The position numbers and the translations under genes were made by a program. Below are positions 26,363 through 35,502 of a stretch of DNA of 64,000 nt, one piece after another; positions within the stretch are counted from its first letter, which is position 1; each line of letters opens with the position of its first letter. The notes beneath the pieces were generated by a model. It saw only the letters and a list, made by a program, of their open reading frames with translations. It was not told the DNA's origin and did not search any database. Source of the stretch: Flavobacterium eburneipallidum (lineage in GTDB: Bacteria > Bacteroidota > Bacteroidia > Flavobacteriales > Flavobacteriaceae); contig NZ_CP114291.2 of the NCBI RefSeq assembly GCF_027111355.2, forward strand, positions 62,001 to 126,000, read 5' to 3'.

Positions 26363-27283
26363 ATGCTTAACCGAAAGAACAAACTTATAGTTCTGAAATT
26401 CATCAGTTTGTTCTCTGTGATTAGAGGTTACAACATTCCGATTATCGTTTTGGCTCAATACCTTTCGGCTATTTTTATACTCGCTCCCGAAAAAAGAGCG
26501 TTATCCGTATTACTTGACTTTGATTTATTTATAATCGTTTTTGTATCCTCATTAACGATTGCATCTGGCTATATTATCAACAACTTTTACGATAGCAAAA
26601 AGGATTTAATCAATCGCCCCAACAAATCAATGTTGGATCGATTAGTAAGTCAAAAAACAAAACTTCAAGTTTATTTTACCCTTAATTTTATCGTAGCCTT
26701 GTTAGCTGTTATGGTTTCTTGGCGTGCCTTTTTATATTTTTCGGTTTATATTTTCTTGATTTGGTATTACTCCCATCGCATTAAAAAATACCCAATAATT
26801 GGGAACTTAACTGCTGCAATTTTGGCCATTTTACCCTTTTTTGCGATTCTTTTGTACTATAAAAATTTTTATGAAGTTATCTTCGGACACGCAGTTTTCT
26901 TATTTCTATTGATTTTAATTCGAGAAATGATTAAGGATTTAGAAAACATCAAAGGCGATTTGGCTAATGACTATAAAACGATTCCGATTATTTATGGTGA
27001 AGCTATTTCTAAAAAAATAATCAGCTTTTTGACAATTTCCACTATAATTCCCGTCTATATTTTAATCGAAATTTTCGACGTGGGTTATATGGACATTTAT
27101 TTTTATTCTTGCCTTATCATCTTGATTTTCTTCCTGCTTTACTTATGGAAATCTAATACGAAAGAGCAATATGTATTACTTCATAATGTTTTGAAATTCT
27201 TAATCGTGGCGGGTGTTTTTTGTATTGTGCTCATCAATCCAAGTGTGTTGTGGCACGGTGAGAAACTATTGAGATCTATTTAA
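26363..27283 (+). CDS. UbiA-family prenyltransferase
   Basis: A 306-residue membrane protein with about eight hydrophobic segments and the two Asp-rich UbiA motifs: NNFYDSKKDLINRPNKS near residue 72 and IREMIKDLENIKGDLANDYKT near 190. Flavobacterial homologs beside mevalonate genes are usually named geranylgeranylglycerol-phosphate geranylgeranyltransferase; that exact substrate is inferred. It would consume isoprenoid made by the pathway encoded upstream. Confidence 0.85.
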   Translation: MLNRKNKLIVLKFISLFSVIRGYNIPIIVLAQYLSAIFILAPEKRALSVLLDFDLFIIVFVSSLTIASGYIINNFYDSKKDLINRPNKSMLDRLVSQKTKLQVYFTLNFIVALLAVMVSWRAFLYFSVYIFLIWYYSHRIKKYPIIGNLTAAILAILPFFAILLYYKNFYEVIFGHAVFLFLLILIREMIKDLENIKGDLANDYKTIPIIYGEAISKKIISFLTISTIIPVYILIEIFDVGYMDIYFYSCLIILIFFLLYLWKSNTKEQYVLLHNVLKFLIVAGVFCIVLINPSVLWHGEKLLRSI

Positions 27284-27292
27284 TTCATAAAA

Positions 27293-27433
27293 TTTCGCCA
27301 CGAATTGCACTAATTTACACAAAAAATGTTTCTCTAAAAATTACACTAATCCTTAAACTACAATTAAGGATTTGTGTGATTCAATTTTAAAAATTCATGA
27401 GATTTGTGGCGATTAGTGCAATTCGTGGCGAAA
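27293..27433. repeat. Nested inverted-repeat intergenic element (141 bases)
   Basis: Perfect 22-base outer arms (27293-27314, beginning TTTCGCCACGAATTGC; 27412-27433) enclose a second hairpin with 16-base arms and two mismatches (27341-27356 TTACACTAATCCTTAA; 27364-27379). The two-level layout parallels the element at 16416-16591, but the sequence differs. It fills most of the gap between the prenyltransferase and rluB. Confidence 0.8.
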
Positions 27434-27493
27434 AATCTCAAAATTGAATTCTTTGCTAATCCAAAAACAATCAACTAGTAAGCAATAAAAAAC

Positions 27494-27501
27494 TATCTTT
27501 G
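27494..27501 (+). promoter_or_regulatory. -7 promoter box for rluB
   Basis: TATCTTTG, 52 bases before the rluB ATG, identical to the box before mvaD. No good -33 element. Confidence 0.45.
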
Positions 27502-27552
27502 CACACACGAGGCCATCAAAGGCCGAACTGACGAAGTAAATTATAGAATATT

Positions 27553-28461
27553 ATGAACAACAAGGAAGGCAATAATAAAAAAAGCGGTGGTAGGGCAAAC
27601 AGCTCAAGACCAAGCTCGAATAAGCCAAAACCTGCGATGCCAAAAAGGGCACAAGGTCCTAAAAAAGCAAAACCAACTACTAAAGCAGTTGAAGCTACGA
27701 CTGATAAAGTAGAGAAAAAACCAAATCAGGCACCTAAAAGACCTAAAGCAAAAGACGAAATTCGTTTGAATAAATACATCTCCAATTCTGGTGTGTGTTC
27801 ACGTCGTGATGCCGATATTTATATTCAATCTGGAAATGTTAAGGTAAACGGAATTCCTGTTACCGAAATGGGATATATGGTAAAACCAGGTGACGAAGTG
27901 AATTTTGATGGTGTAAAACTAACTCCAGAAAAAAAAGTATATATTTTATTGAACAAGCCCAAAAACTTTACTACAGCACTTGACGAAGGTCAGGAATACC
28001 GCAATGTTTTGGAATTGGTTAAAGGTTCGACTACGTCTAAAATTGCTCCTGTTGGAAGAATGGACAAAAATACTACTGGATTGTTGTTATTTACAAACGA
28101 TACGGATATGATTCGTAAGTTTACTTTACCAACCAATAAATCATCAAAAATCTACCAAGTTTCTTTGGATAAGAATCTGAAATTTGAAGATTTAGAAAAA
28201 ATAAGCAAAGGATTAGTTCTAGACGGACACCGTGTTTTTGTAGAAGAAGTAAGCTATGTTGAAGGTGAAGCCAAAAGCGAAATTGGTCTGAAATTAAGGT
28301 CTTCTAACGTTAAAGTGGTTCGTTCTATTTTTGAACATTTCAGTTATGATGTTTTAAGAATTGACAGAGTTGCTTTTGCAGGTTTAACCAAAAAGAATCT
28401 TCCAAGAGGAAACTGGAGATTACTTACCGAACAAGAAATTATCAATTTGAAAAATGTTTAA
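27553..28461 (+). CDS. rluB: rRNA pseudouridine synthase, RluB/RsuA family
   Basis: A 302-residue enzyme. Residues 1-70 form a Lys/Pro/Ala-rich, disordered tail that probably contacts RNA. An S4 RNA-binding domain follows (RLNKYISNSGVCSRRDADIY), then the synthase domain with catalytic Asp in GRMDKNTTGLLLFTND. It modifies a uridine in rRNA, most likely in the large subunit. The basic N-terminal extension is common in flavobacterial homologs. Confidence 0.92.
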   Translation: MNNKEGNNKKSGGRANSSRPSSNKPKPAMPKRAQGPKKAKPTTKAVEATTDKVEKKPNQAPKRPKAKDEIRLNKYISNSGVCSRRDADIYIQSGNVKVNGIPVTEMGYMVKPGDEVNFDGVKLTPEKKVYILLNKPKNFTTALDEGQEYRNVLELVKGSTTSKIAPVGRMDKNTTGLLLFTNDTDMIRKFTLPTNKSSKIYQVSLDKNLKFEDLEKISKGLVLDGHRVFVEEVSYVEGEAKSEIGLKLRSSNVKVVRSIFEHFSYDVLRIDRVAFAGLTKKNLPRGNWRLLTEQEIINLKNV

Positions 28462-28518
28462 TTTTTTGAGATACTCTATTCATAGCCATTCTATCATTTT
28501 AGAATAAACTCAAATAGA

Positions 28519-29499
28519 CTAAATCACCATCAAATTACAACCCCGAATATCAGAGTTATCAAAACGTCCCAATACCTCGAAAGAGTTGTTGGGATATTTT
28601 TTGCCCAAATCTTGCGTAGCAATAAACGAACAAGAATTGATATTGGCTAAATCAATCACGTTAATCCCGCCAGTTTTTCCTTCTGAAACATAAGTCAAAG
28701 CATCTTCGGTATCACGAACTAGGATTTGCATCCAAGAAGGACATTCAAACACTCCGTTTCCTAACGAATAGGCTTGTGATAGTAATTCGGTCATTCCGTA
28801 TTCCGAATGGATGGCTGCAACTCCAAAACCCTCACACAAAAGTTCGTGCAATTCTTCACGAATCATTTCTTTGCGCTGGCCTTTCATTCCGCCCGTTTCC
28901 ATGATGATTGTGTTTTGCAGTTGAAACTTTTTCTTTTCGATCAAATCCAATAAAGCATAAGTAACCCCAATTAAAATCAGGTTTTGTCCAGCATTGTCCA
29001 ATCGAATTAATTTTTCGATAAGCTCATCGTGATTGTGAAGATAAAATCCACTTTCGGGATTGTTGGTCATCTGTATTAAATCTTCGACCATATAAATCAA
29101 AGAAGATCCTTCTCGTTCTAGATAAGAAGGAAGCAAAGCCAAAATCACATAATCTTCAATATTACCATAGAATTGCGAAAATCCTTTTCGGTAACTTTCT
29201 TCATATAATAAAATATCGGTAACATGATGTTTGCTGGTCGCCATTCCAGTTGTTCCGCTGCTGGTAAAAGTTTCTTCGGCTACATTGGTATTCGAAACCA
29301 CCTTGTGGCTTTTAAAAAACTGGATAGGCAAAAACGGAATTTGCTCCAATGCTTTTATTTTTTGAACATCTGTTTTTAAAAAATCGCAAAATTCACGATA
29401 TACCAAATTGTTTTCATATTGGAAACGAAAGGTTTTTAAAGCAATTTTTTCAAATTGTTTATGGCTGGAAATCGAAAATATGTCGGGAATAGAACTCAA
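28519..29499 (-). CDS. LuxE/acyl-protein synthetase-like protein
   Basis: A 326-residue protein of the LuxE/PaaK-like adenylate-forming group: EETFTSSGTTGMATSKH near residue 80 is the phosphate-binding loop and AIHSEYGMTELLSQAY near 235 the acyl-adenylate motif. In light-producing bacteria LuxE activates fatty acids, but in Bacteroidetes such genes are widespread without lux and their role is unknown. The only sensible start is TTG at 29499, with TACCTTTG 14 bases upstream as a -7 box; a weaker reading places the start elsewhere. Confidence 0.75.
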   Translation of the reverse strand: MSSIPDIFSISSHKQFEKIALKTFRFQYENNLVYREFCDFLKTDVQKIKALEQIPFLPIQFFKSHKVVSNTNVAEETFTSSGTTGMATSKHHVTDILLYEESYRKGFSQFYGNIEDYVILALLPSYLEREGSSLIYMVEDLIQMTNNPESGFYLHNHDELIEKLIRLDNAGQNLILIGVTYALLDLIEKKKFQLQNTIIMETGGMKGQRKEMIREELHELLCEGFGVAAIHSEYGMTELLSQAYSLGNGVFECPSWMQILVRDTEDALTYVSEGKTGGINVIDLANINSCSFIATQDLGKKYPNNSFEVLGRFDNSDIRGCNLMVI

Positions 29500-29530
29500 A
29501 AAAATAATTTTGACAAAGGTAATTAAATAA

Positions 29531-29558
29531 AAAACTCCAACTTTAGAATTGGAGTTTT
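29531..29558 (-). terminator. Terminator after the metal-binding lipoprotein gene
   Basis: Perfect 10-base arms AAAACTCCAA and TTGGAGTTTT with an 8-base loop, T-rich on both sides. It lies between two minus-strand genes and just upstream of the LuxE-like gene. Confidence 0.75.
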
Positions 29559-29577
29559 ATTGAATTTTTTCGTTTTG

Positions 29578-29949
29578 TTAAAGTTTCATATTCGAAACTT
29601 TGTAGGTTTTTCCGTCTCCGGTATTTTCAACTACTTTAGTAATTGTTTCCGATTTGAGGATGCTTTTATCAAAAGAGACTACTGCTGATTTTTTTTCAAA
29701 ATCTATCGTAGCGTTTTGAATTCCCTCTAATCCGCTTAATTCTTTTTCTATAGTTTTTGCACAACCAATAGCGCAAGTCATTCCGTCGATTGAGAAAGTG
29801 GCGGTTTGCAAATTAGCGGCTGTTATTTCTTTTTTTACTTTAGGGACGCTAGTATCTGTTTCTGAAACAGGGTCGGTAGTTTTGTCTTTACAACCCACGA
29901 ATAAGAGGCTTGCAAGCGCTACTGATACTATTGATTTTGAAAAATTCAT
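29578..29949 (-). CDS. Heavy-metal-associated domain lipoprotein
   Basis: A 123-residue lipoprotein (ALASLLFVGC, Cys16 anchor) with a Thr/Ser-rich linker and a C-terminal HMA ferredoxin-like domain. The metal loop reads GMTCAIGCAKTIE: the two cysteines are spaced CxxxC, one residue more than the CxxC of most copper chaperones, a form common in Bacteroidetes. It probably binds copper or zinc in the periplasm. The start at 29949 gives the lipoprotein signal; an ATG two codons earlier is also possible. Confidence 0.85.
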   Translation of the reverse strand: MNFSKSIVSVALASLLFVGCKDKTTDPVSETDTSVPKVKKEITAANLQTATFSIDGMTCAIGCAKTIEKELSGLEGIQNATIDFEKKSAVVSFDKSILKSETITKVVENTGDGKTYKVSNMKL

Positions 29950-30061
29950 TATCATTGGGTTTTTAATAGTTTTTGATAAACTGTTGTTAGGGACAAAATT
30001 AAAGAAAAAAAACACTTCTAATTCATAAAAAAATTACAATTTTGAGCCAAATTTTAGGTAT

Positions 30062-30930
30062 ATGGATTCGAAAAAGTTAAAATGGGTTTATTTAATAACT
30101 CTTGCCTTTATTTGGGGAAGTTCATTTATCTTAATAAAAAAAGGATTGATTGGCTTGACGCCAACACAACTAGGTTCATTGCGAATTCTATTTGCCGCTA
30201 CTTTTTTATTATTAATTGGGTTTAAAAGTCTGGCTAAAATCCCTCCCAACAAATGGAAATACATTACTTTAACTGCCGCTTTAGGAACATTTGTTCCCGT
30301 ATATTTATTTGCTTTGGCACAAACTCAAATGGATAGTACGGTGAGCTCTATACTTAATTCTTTAACGCCATTAATACATTGATTATCGGTGTTTTGGCTT
30401 TTGGATTGAGTTTCAGGAGAGCGCAAGTTTTTGGGGTTATTATCGGGTTGATAGGCACTTTTTTATTAATCGTGAATGGTGCTTTGCATCATCCAGAGCA
30501 AAATTATTATTACGCTATTTTAGTATTGATGGCTTCTGTTTGTTATGCCATAAATGTCAATTTAATCAAGAAATATTTGTCGGATTTGAGTCCGTTGAGT
30601 ATTACAACGGGTAATTTTATGGTCTTGCTTTTGCCAGCGATTTTGGTTTTGTTTTACTCTGGATTTTTTGATGCAATTGCTGTTGAAAGTGTGCAACATT
30701 CCGTGTTTTTTATTTTTATTTTGGGAGTGTTAGGAACTGGCGTTGCTAATATTCTTTTCTTTAAAATTGTTCAAATTGCATCGCCTGTTTTTGCTACTTC
30801 GGTTACTTATTTGATTCCAGTGGTAGCTTTTTTTTGGGGATTGTTGGATAACGAAATGTTGACTCCTGTTCAGTTTCTGGGAGCTTTTATTATTTTACTA
30901 GGCGTTTATTTGTCAGCCAAGAAAGAGTGA
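30062..30930 (+). pseudogene. EamA/DMT-family transporter, broken by a frameshift
   Basis: The first 106 codons (30062-30382) encode five hydrophobic segments starting KLKWVYLITLAFIWGSSFILIKKG, then stop at TGA just after NSLTPL. The rest of an EamA transporter continues in another frame to 30930 (IIGVLAFGLSFRR onward). At 30371-30378 the sequence reads TTAATACA; one more A would give the expected Leu-Asn-Thr-Leu-Ile-Ile and restore a 290-residue ten-helix exporter. Either the gene is recently lost or the base is a sequencing error in a short A run. Confidence 0.85.
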
Positions 30931-30960
30931 TTTTATTTCAGATGGCATTTTGCAGAAAAA

Positions 30961-30992
30961 ACAAAGGCCGTCTATTTTGAGACAGCCTTTGT
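30961..30992. terminator. Bidirectional terminator
   Basis: Arms ACAAAGGCCGTCT and AGACAGCCTTTGT pair with one mismatch over a 6-base loop, between the convergent transporter and M16 genes. Confidence 0.8.
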
Positions 30993-31011
30993 GAATTTAT
31001 AAAACATTTTT

Positions 31012-33060
31012 TTATTTGAAATCGGCATCAGTAACACCTTCGTTGATTTTTACTTCAGACATTTTGATGTCCAATTCAAAGCCTACATTCTGAATAATAT
31101 TGAAAGGTAATTTCACCCCTTTTACTTCTCTGTAATCTTTGTAATAGGTAGTTGAAGTTACTTTGTTTTCGCCTTGTTCTTGGATTTTAGAATCAGCAAC
31201 TTTTAAACCTGATTTTACATCATAATACAAAGTGGTTTTTCCGTTTTGAATGGCGTAAGCATCATTTCCGTCGATAGATTCGATTCCGGTAAGTTTGATA
31301 TCCGATTTTTTTGCTAATTGAATTTCTTCAAAAGGAATAGCACTGGCTTTCATTTCGGCTAAATCAGCCCCTGTAATTTCTTTTCTTTGTCCTTGTTGTG
31401 TTACATAAGCGCCTTTTTCGTTGACTACTTGTTTCATCAAACTCATTGCTCCCATAGCGATTTCTACAGCCAATTTCCCTTTATTATCTACTTTGTTGGT
31501 AAATGTTAATGGCGATGGTGCTTGCGGAATGGTGGTTGAGCCTAACATCGAAATAGTTTTTACACTACCAATTGCTTTTTCGCCACCAATGGTTTTGATG
31601 TAATTGTCTAAAACGCTTTTAGCCGTAATACCAGCTGGAACTTCTTTTTTAAGCACTGGTTTTGCTACAGGATTTCCGAATTTATCAAAATAAAAGATGG
31701 GTATTTTCAGTTTTTCTAAACCTGGAATAACATCAGCACCTTTTCCTGCAATTACAATTCGAGTGTTGTCAATCATGAAATATTTGTTGGCAGCAGCCTG
31801 AATTTGCTCTGGCGTTACAGCGTTAATGGCTTTGATATAATTCTCATAAAAATCTTCGGGAAGATCTTCGGTTTCAATTCGCAACGCATATCTCGCTACG
31901 GCTTGAGGTTGCTGTACTTGCATTACAAATTTTCCAATGAAGGAAGCTTTGACATCGTTGAGCAGTTCGTTGCTTACTTTCTCGGTTCGAATTCGTTTAA
32001 TCTCTTTGATAAATTCTACCACAGCACTATCGGTCACTACGTTTCTTACTGCCGATTTAGATTTTAGCTTGGTTACATATTTAGCCGTTCCGATAATGGC
32101 ATTCGCACCATACGTCCAGCCATGTTCTTCTCTTAAATTCATATTCAAATAGCTGTTGAAATCGCCACCTAAAATGTGTGTTGCAAATACGGCAGGAAAA
32201 AAATCAGGGTCATTCATTTTTAAATGCACTATGTTGACTAATCCAATTTCGGACTGTACCGCATTAGGCATATCTATAAAATTGATTTGAGTGAAATCAA
32301 CATCTTTTGGATCAGGATAAGTCAGTTTTGGTGTGCTTCTTTTTGGCCAAGAACCAAATAATTTTTCAATAACAGGTTTAATTTTTTTGAATTTTACATC
32401 GCCAATAACCACTAAATACCCGTTTTCAGGAACAAAATAGTTTTGATAATTCGTTTGAACATCAGCAAGCGTTACATTGTTGAGTGTTTCTTCGGTTACA
32501 AATTCGCCAGACGGATGGTTTTTTCCAAAGGTTAACGCATCAGTAACTCTATTGGCAATGGCTGGAACACTTTTTTCATCGGCCTTAAGACCTTCAAGCA
32601 TTTTGGCTTTTTCTTTGTCGAATTCTTCTTGAGTAAAGTTGGGGTTCAAAGCACCTTCTGCCATTAATTCTAATATTCGGTTAGAATATTTAGAAAGCGC
32701 AGTAGCAAAAGCACCACTAGAACTAAAGTTGATACTGGCTCCATAAAAGTCAATTTCTTCGTTAAAATCGTCTTTGTTTATTTTTTTAGAACCGTTTCCG
32801 ATGAGACTACTGGTCAATTCGTCAACTCCTTTTATTTTTCCTTCAGCAAATGGAGCATTGTCTAGGGTAAGATTAAAAGAAACTCTTGGTAATTTATGAT
32901 TTTCAACAATCATTACTTTCAAGCCATTGGGCAAAACAAAGGTTTGTGGTTTTTTAATATTGACTTCTGGTGCTTTTCCAGCTTTGGGTTGTGGTCTATC
33001 TTGTGCTTGCATAATTCCGTTTAAGAGCAAAATGAATAGTAGTAAACTTGTCTTTTTCAT
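31012..33060 (-). CDS. M16-family peptidase-like protein lacking the zinc site, with extra C-terminal domain
   Basis: A 682-residue exported protein (signal MKKTSLLLFILLLNGIMQAQ). Residues 35-450 are two M16 domains, but the place of the HxxEH zinc motif reads GVDELTSSLIGNG, so it should be inactive. Residues 470-682 form a separate domain resembling lipoprotein-sorting or LolA-like folds (ITAKSVLDNYIKTIGGEKAI). Family knowledge: M16B enzymes often work as an active/inactive pair. It starts 12 bases after the active partner and is co-transcribed with it. Confidence 0.88.
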   Translation of the reverse strand: MKKTSLLLFILLLNGIMQAQDRPQPKAGKAPEVNIKKPQTFVLPNGLKVMIVENHKLPRVSFNLTLDNAPFAEGKIKGVDELTSSLIGNGSKKINKDDFNEEIDFYGASINFSSSGAFATALSKYSNRILELMAEGALNPNFTQEEFDKEKAKMLEGLKADEKSVPAIANRVTDALTFGKNHPSGEFVTEETLNNVTLADVQTNYQNYFVPENGYLVVIGDVKFKKIKPVIEKLFGSWPKRSTPKLTYPDPKDVDFTQINFIDMPNAVQSEIGLVNIVHLKMNDPDFFPAVFATHILGGDFNSYLNMNLREEHGWTYGANAIIGTAKYVTKLKSKSAVRNVVTDSAVVEFIKEIKRIRTEKVSNELLNDVKASFIGKFVMQVQQPQAVARYALRIETEDLPEDFYENYIKAINAVTPEQIQAAANKYFMIDNTRIVIAGKGADVIPGLEKLKIPIFYFDKFGNPVAKPVLKKEVPAGITAKSVLDNYIKTIGGEKAIGSVKTISMLGSTTIPQAPSPLTFTNKVDNKGKLAVEIAMGAMSLMKQVVNEKGAYVTQQGQRKEITGADLAEMKASAIPFEEIQLAKKSDIKLTGIESIDGNDAYAIQNGKTTLYYDVKSGLKVADSKIQEQGENKVTSTTYYKDYREVKGVKLPFNIIQNVGFELDIKMSEVKINEGVTDADFK

Positions 33061-33072
33061 GATTTGTAGGGC

Positions 33073-34398
33073 TTAATTTTGAACTTTTTCGGTTGCTGGA
33101 ATGTAATCCAAAATCAGTCTTTGGTTTGGATTTAAGTACTTTTTGGCTACATCTCTAATTTCTTCTCTTGTGATGGAATGGTATAAATCAATTTCGTTGT
33201 TTATCAAATTGATATCTCCGTAAAGCATATAGTATTTGGCTAGATTTTCGGCCACTCCTTCTACATTGGAATTGCTATTTACAAACTGATTGTCAAAAAT
33301 GTTTTGTAGTTTTTGATAATCTTTTTCAGAGATCAAATCCGTTTGCAGTTTTACAATTTCTTCGTCCATTTCTTTGAGTAAATCGCTGGTTGTAACGGTT
33401 CCCATTGGTAATCCATAAACGATGTACATTCCGTAATCTTCCTGATTAAAACCAACGGCTCCTATTTGAAGTGCCATTTTCTTTTCATCTACAATTTTCT
33501 TGTATAATTTGGAGCTTTTTCCGTCGCTCAAATAAGATGAAATTAAATCCAAAACTCGAGCATCACGGGTTTTCATGGATGGTATTCTGTAAGAAGCTAC
33601 CAACATTGGGATTTGAATATTTGGGTCTTTATAGGTAGCCTTGATAGTTTGTGTAATAGGCTCTTCGGTGTAAGATTCTTTTTTGAGAGTTTCTCCTTTT
33701 GGAATAGCACCAAAATATTTTTGAATCCATTCTTTGGTTTGAGCGATATCAATTTGTCCTGCAACTACTAGAACGGCATTATTAGGCGTGTAGAATTTTT
33801 TGTGAAAGGCTTGAAATTCTTCCAAAGTAGCGGCATCTAAATCTTTCATTGACCCAATAGTACTCCAGCGATACGGATGTTTTTTGAACATATTTTCTTT
33901 AACCACTGTTACTATGTTACCATAAGGGCGATTGTCAAAGCTGGTTCTTTTTTCTTCTTTAACGACTTCGTTTTGAGTATCTACACCAATTTGATTGATA
34001 ACAGGATGCAACATTCTTTCGGATTCCATCCAAAGTCCTAGTTCTAAATTATTAGATGGAAATACTTCGTAATAATAGGTTCGATCGTCTGTTGTGTTAG
34101 CGTTGTTCACACCCCCATTCGAAGTCACTATTTTGAACCACTCCCCTCTTTTAATATTTTTGGTTCCTTCGAATAACAAATGTTCAAAAAAGTGAGCAAA
34201 ACCAGTTCTATCTGCTGTTTCATCTTTCGATCCCACATGATACATTACCGAAGTCACGACTACAGGAGCGGCATCATCGTTGTGTAAAATTACGTGTAAT
34301 CCATTATCTAAATTGTATTCTTCGAAATCCACTTTTTGGGCAGAAGCGATTCCTCCGAGCAAAAGTGATGCAGTTAACGCCATTATTGATTTTTTCAT
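33073..34398 (-). CDS. M16-family zinc peptidase (active subunit)
   Basis: A 441-residue exported peptidase (MKKSIMALTASLLLGGIASAQ). The inverted zinc motif HFFEH is at about residues 68-72 (GFAHFFEHLLFEG), with the third ligand Glu in NEVVKEEKR about 75 residues on. It probably degrades peptides in the periplasm. The downstream gene encodes the zinc-less partner, giving the two-subunit arrangement known for bacterial M16B peptidases. Confidence 0.92.
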   Translation of the reverse strand: MKKSIMALTASLLLGGIASAQKVDFEEYNLDNGLHVILHNDDAAPVVVTSVMYHVGSKDETADRTGFAHFFEHLLFEGTKNIKRGEWFKIVTSNGGVNNANTTDDRTYYYEVFPSNNLELGLWMESERMLHPVINQIGVDTQNEVVKEEKRTSFDNRPYGNIVTVVKENMFKKHPYRWSTIGSMKDLDAATLEEFQAFHKKFYTPNNAVLVVAGQIDIAQTKEWIQKYFGAIPKGETLKKESYTEEPITQTIKATYKDPNIQIPMLVASYRIPSMKTRDARVLDLISSYLSDGKSSKLYKKIVDEKKMALQIGAVGFNQEDYGMYIVYGLPMGTVTTSDLLKEMDEEIVKLQTDLISEKDYQKLQNIFDNQFVNSNSNVEGVAENLAKYYMLYGDINLINNEIDLYHSITREEIRDVAKKYLNPNQRLILDYIPATEKVQN

Positions 34399-34603
34399 AA
34401 GGATTAATAAATTTATTCGTTGTTGGTGTAATTAAACCAATTATTGTTACATCAAAAATATCTTATTTTTAAAGATGAACCGAAAATCATTTCAACTTTG
34501 GTAAAAAATTAACAATTTTCCTCCAAAAATTTAGTTTCAAATCAAACAGAAAGCCTTTAAAAACAAGTATTTAGACAAATAAACTAATTTTTAGAAGAAC
34601 TAA

Positions 34604-34633
34604 TTGCAGGTTAAATATTTAATTGTATATTTG
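34604..34633 (+). promoter_or_regulatory. Promoter of rplU-rpmA
   Basis: TTG at 34604-34606 and TATATTTG at 34626-34633 with a 19-base spacer, a full match to the Bacteroidetes promoter pattern, 30 bases before the rplU ATG. Confidence 0.7.
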
Positions 34634-34663
34634 CATCCTTAAAAATTTATAAAACAATTTGTT

Positions 34664-35077
34664 ATGTATGCAATCGTAGAGATAGCAGGGCAGCAGTTCA
34701 AAGTTAGCAAAGACCTAAAGGTTTACGTTCACCGTTTGGCAAATGAAGAAGGTTCGAAAGTTTCTTTCGACAAAGTTTATTTGTTAGATGATAACGGTTC
34801 AATCACAATAGGCGCCCCAGCTATAGAAGGAGCTTCAGTAGAAGCCAAAGTGTTACAACACTTAAAAGGAGATAAAGTTATCGTTTTCAAAAAGAAAAGA
34901 AGAAAAGGATACAAAAAAAGAAACGGTCACAGACAATATCTTACTCAAATTGTAATTGAAGGCATTACAGCTTCTGGTACTAAAAAAGCAGCGGCAAAAA
35001 AAGAAGCAGTAGCAGCTGAAGAAGTTGATGCAGCTCCAAAAGCTAAAAAAGCTAAAAAAGAAGACACTCAAGAATAA
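34664..35077 (+). CDS. rplU: Ribosomal protein bL21
   Basis: A 137-residue large-subunit protein binding 23S rRNA. The core (MYAIVEIAGQQFKVSKD; then FKKKRRKGYKKRNGHRQ) occupies residues 1-100. The last 37 residues are a Lys/Ala/Glu-rich tail (KKAAAKKEAVAAEE) longer than in E. coli L21 (103 residues), as often in Bacteroidetes. Followed by rpmA after 23 bases, the usual pair. Confidence 0.97.
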   Translation: MYAIVEIAGQQFKVSKDLKVYVHRLANEEGSKVSFDKVYLLDDNGSITIGAPAIEGASVEAKVLQHLKGDKVIVFKKKRRKGYKKRNGHRQYLTQIVIEGITASGTKKAAAKKEAVAAEEVDAAPKAKKAKKEDTQE

Positions 35078-35100
35078 TAACAATATAAAACTAATACGTC

Positions 35101-35361
35101 ATGGCTCACAAGAAAGGTGTCGGTAGTTCCAAGAATGGTAGAGAATCAGAATCAAAACGTTTAGGCGTTAAGATTTTTGGTGGACAAGCTGCTATCGCAG
35201 GGAACATCATCGTAAGACAAAGAGGTTCAAAACATAATCCAGGTGAAAACGTTTACATTAGTAAAGATCACACCCTACACGCAAGAGTAGATGGAGTTGT
35301 TCAGTTCCAAAAGAAAAGAGATAATAAATCGTATGTATCTATTCTTCCATTCGAAGCATAA
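35101..35361 (+). CDS. rpmA: Ribosomal protein bL27
   Basis: An 86-residue protein of the large subunit near the peptidyl transferase centre. It starts [20 protein letters not shown], with the N-terminal tail at its usual place without a Firmicutes-type cleavable leader, and continues [17 protein letters not shown]. It is co-transcribed with rplU and closed by a terminator. Confidence 0.98.
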   Translation: MAHKKGVGSSKNGRESESKRLGVKIFGGQAAIAGNIIVRQRGSKHNPGENVYISKDHTLHARVDGVVQFQKKRDNKSYVSILPFEA

Positions 35362-35382
35362 GCATCAGATTCTATTTATTAC

Positions 35383-35410
35383 AAAACCCGTTTCGAAAGA
35401 AGCGGGTTTT
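35383..35410 (+). terminator. Terminator after rpmA
   Basis: Arms AAAACCCGTTTC and GAAGCGGGTTTT (one G-T wobble) with a 4-base loop and T tail, 21 bases past the rpmA stop. Confidence 0.9.
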
Positions 35411-35446
35411 TTGTTGCTGTTATGGTATAAAATTTTGCCATAAAGC

Positions 35447-35484
35447 AAAAACCCTAGTAAATATAAAAATCTACTAGGTTTTTT
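35447..35484 (-). terminator. Terminator after metE
   Basis: Arms AAAAACCCTAGTA and TACTAGGTTTTT pair with one bulged C over a 12-base loop. It is T-rich both ways, so it can stop metE (minus strand) and back up the rpmA terminator. Confidence 0.75.
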
Positions 35485-35502
35485 TTAGTTATAATTACAA
35501 TT

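Noticed and set aside
35101..35361. A processed N-terminus of L27 as in Firmicutes
   Set aside because: The protein begins MAHKKG directly, without the cleavable leader.
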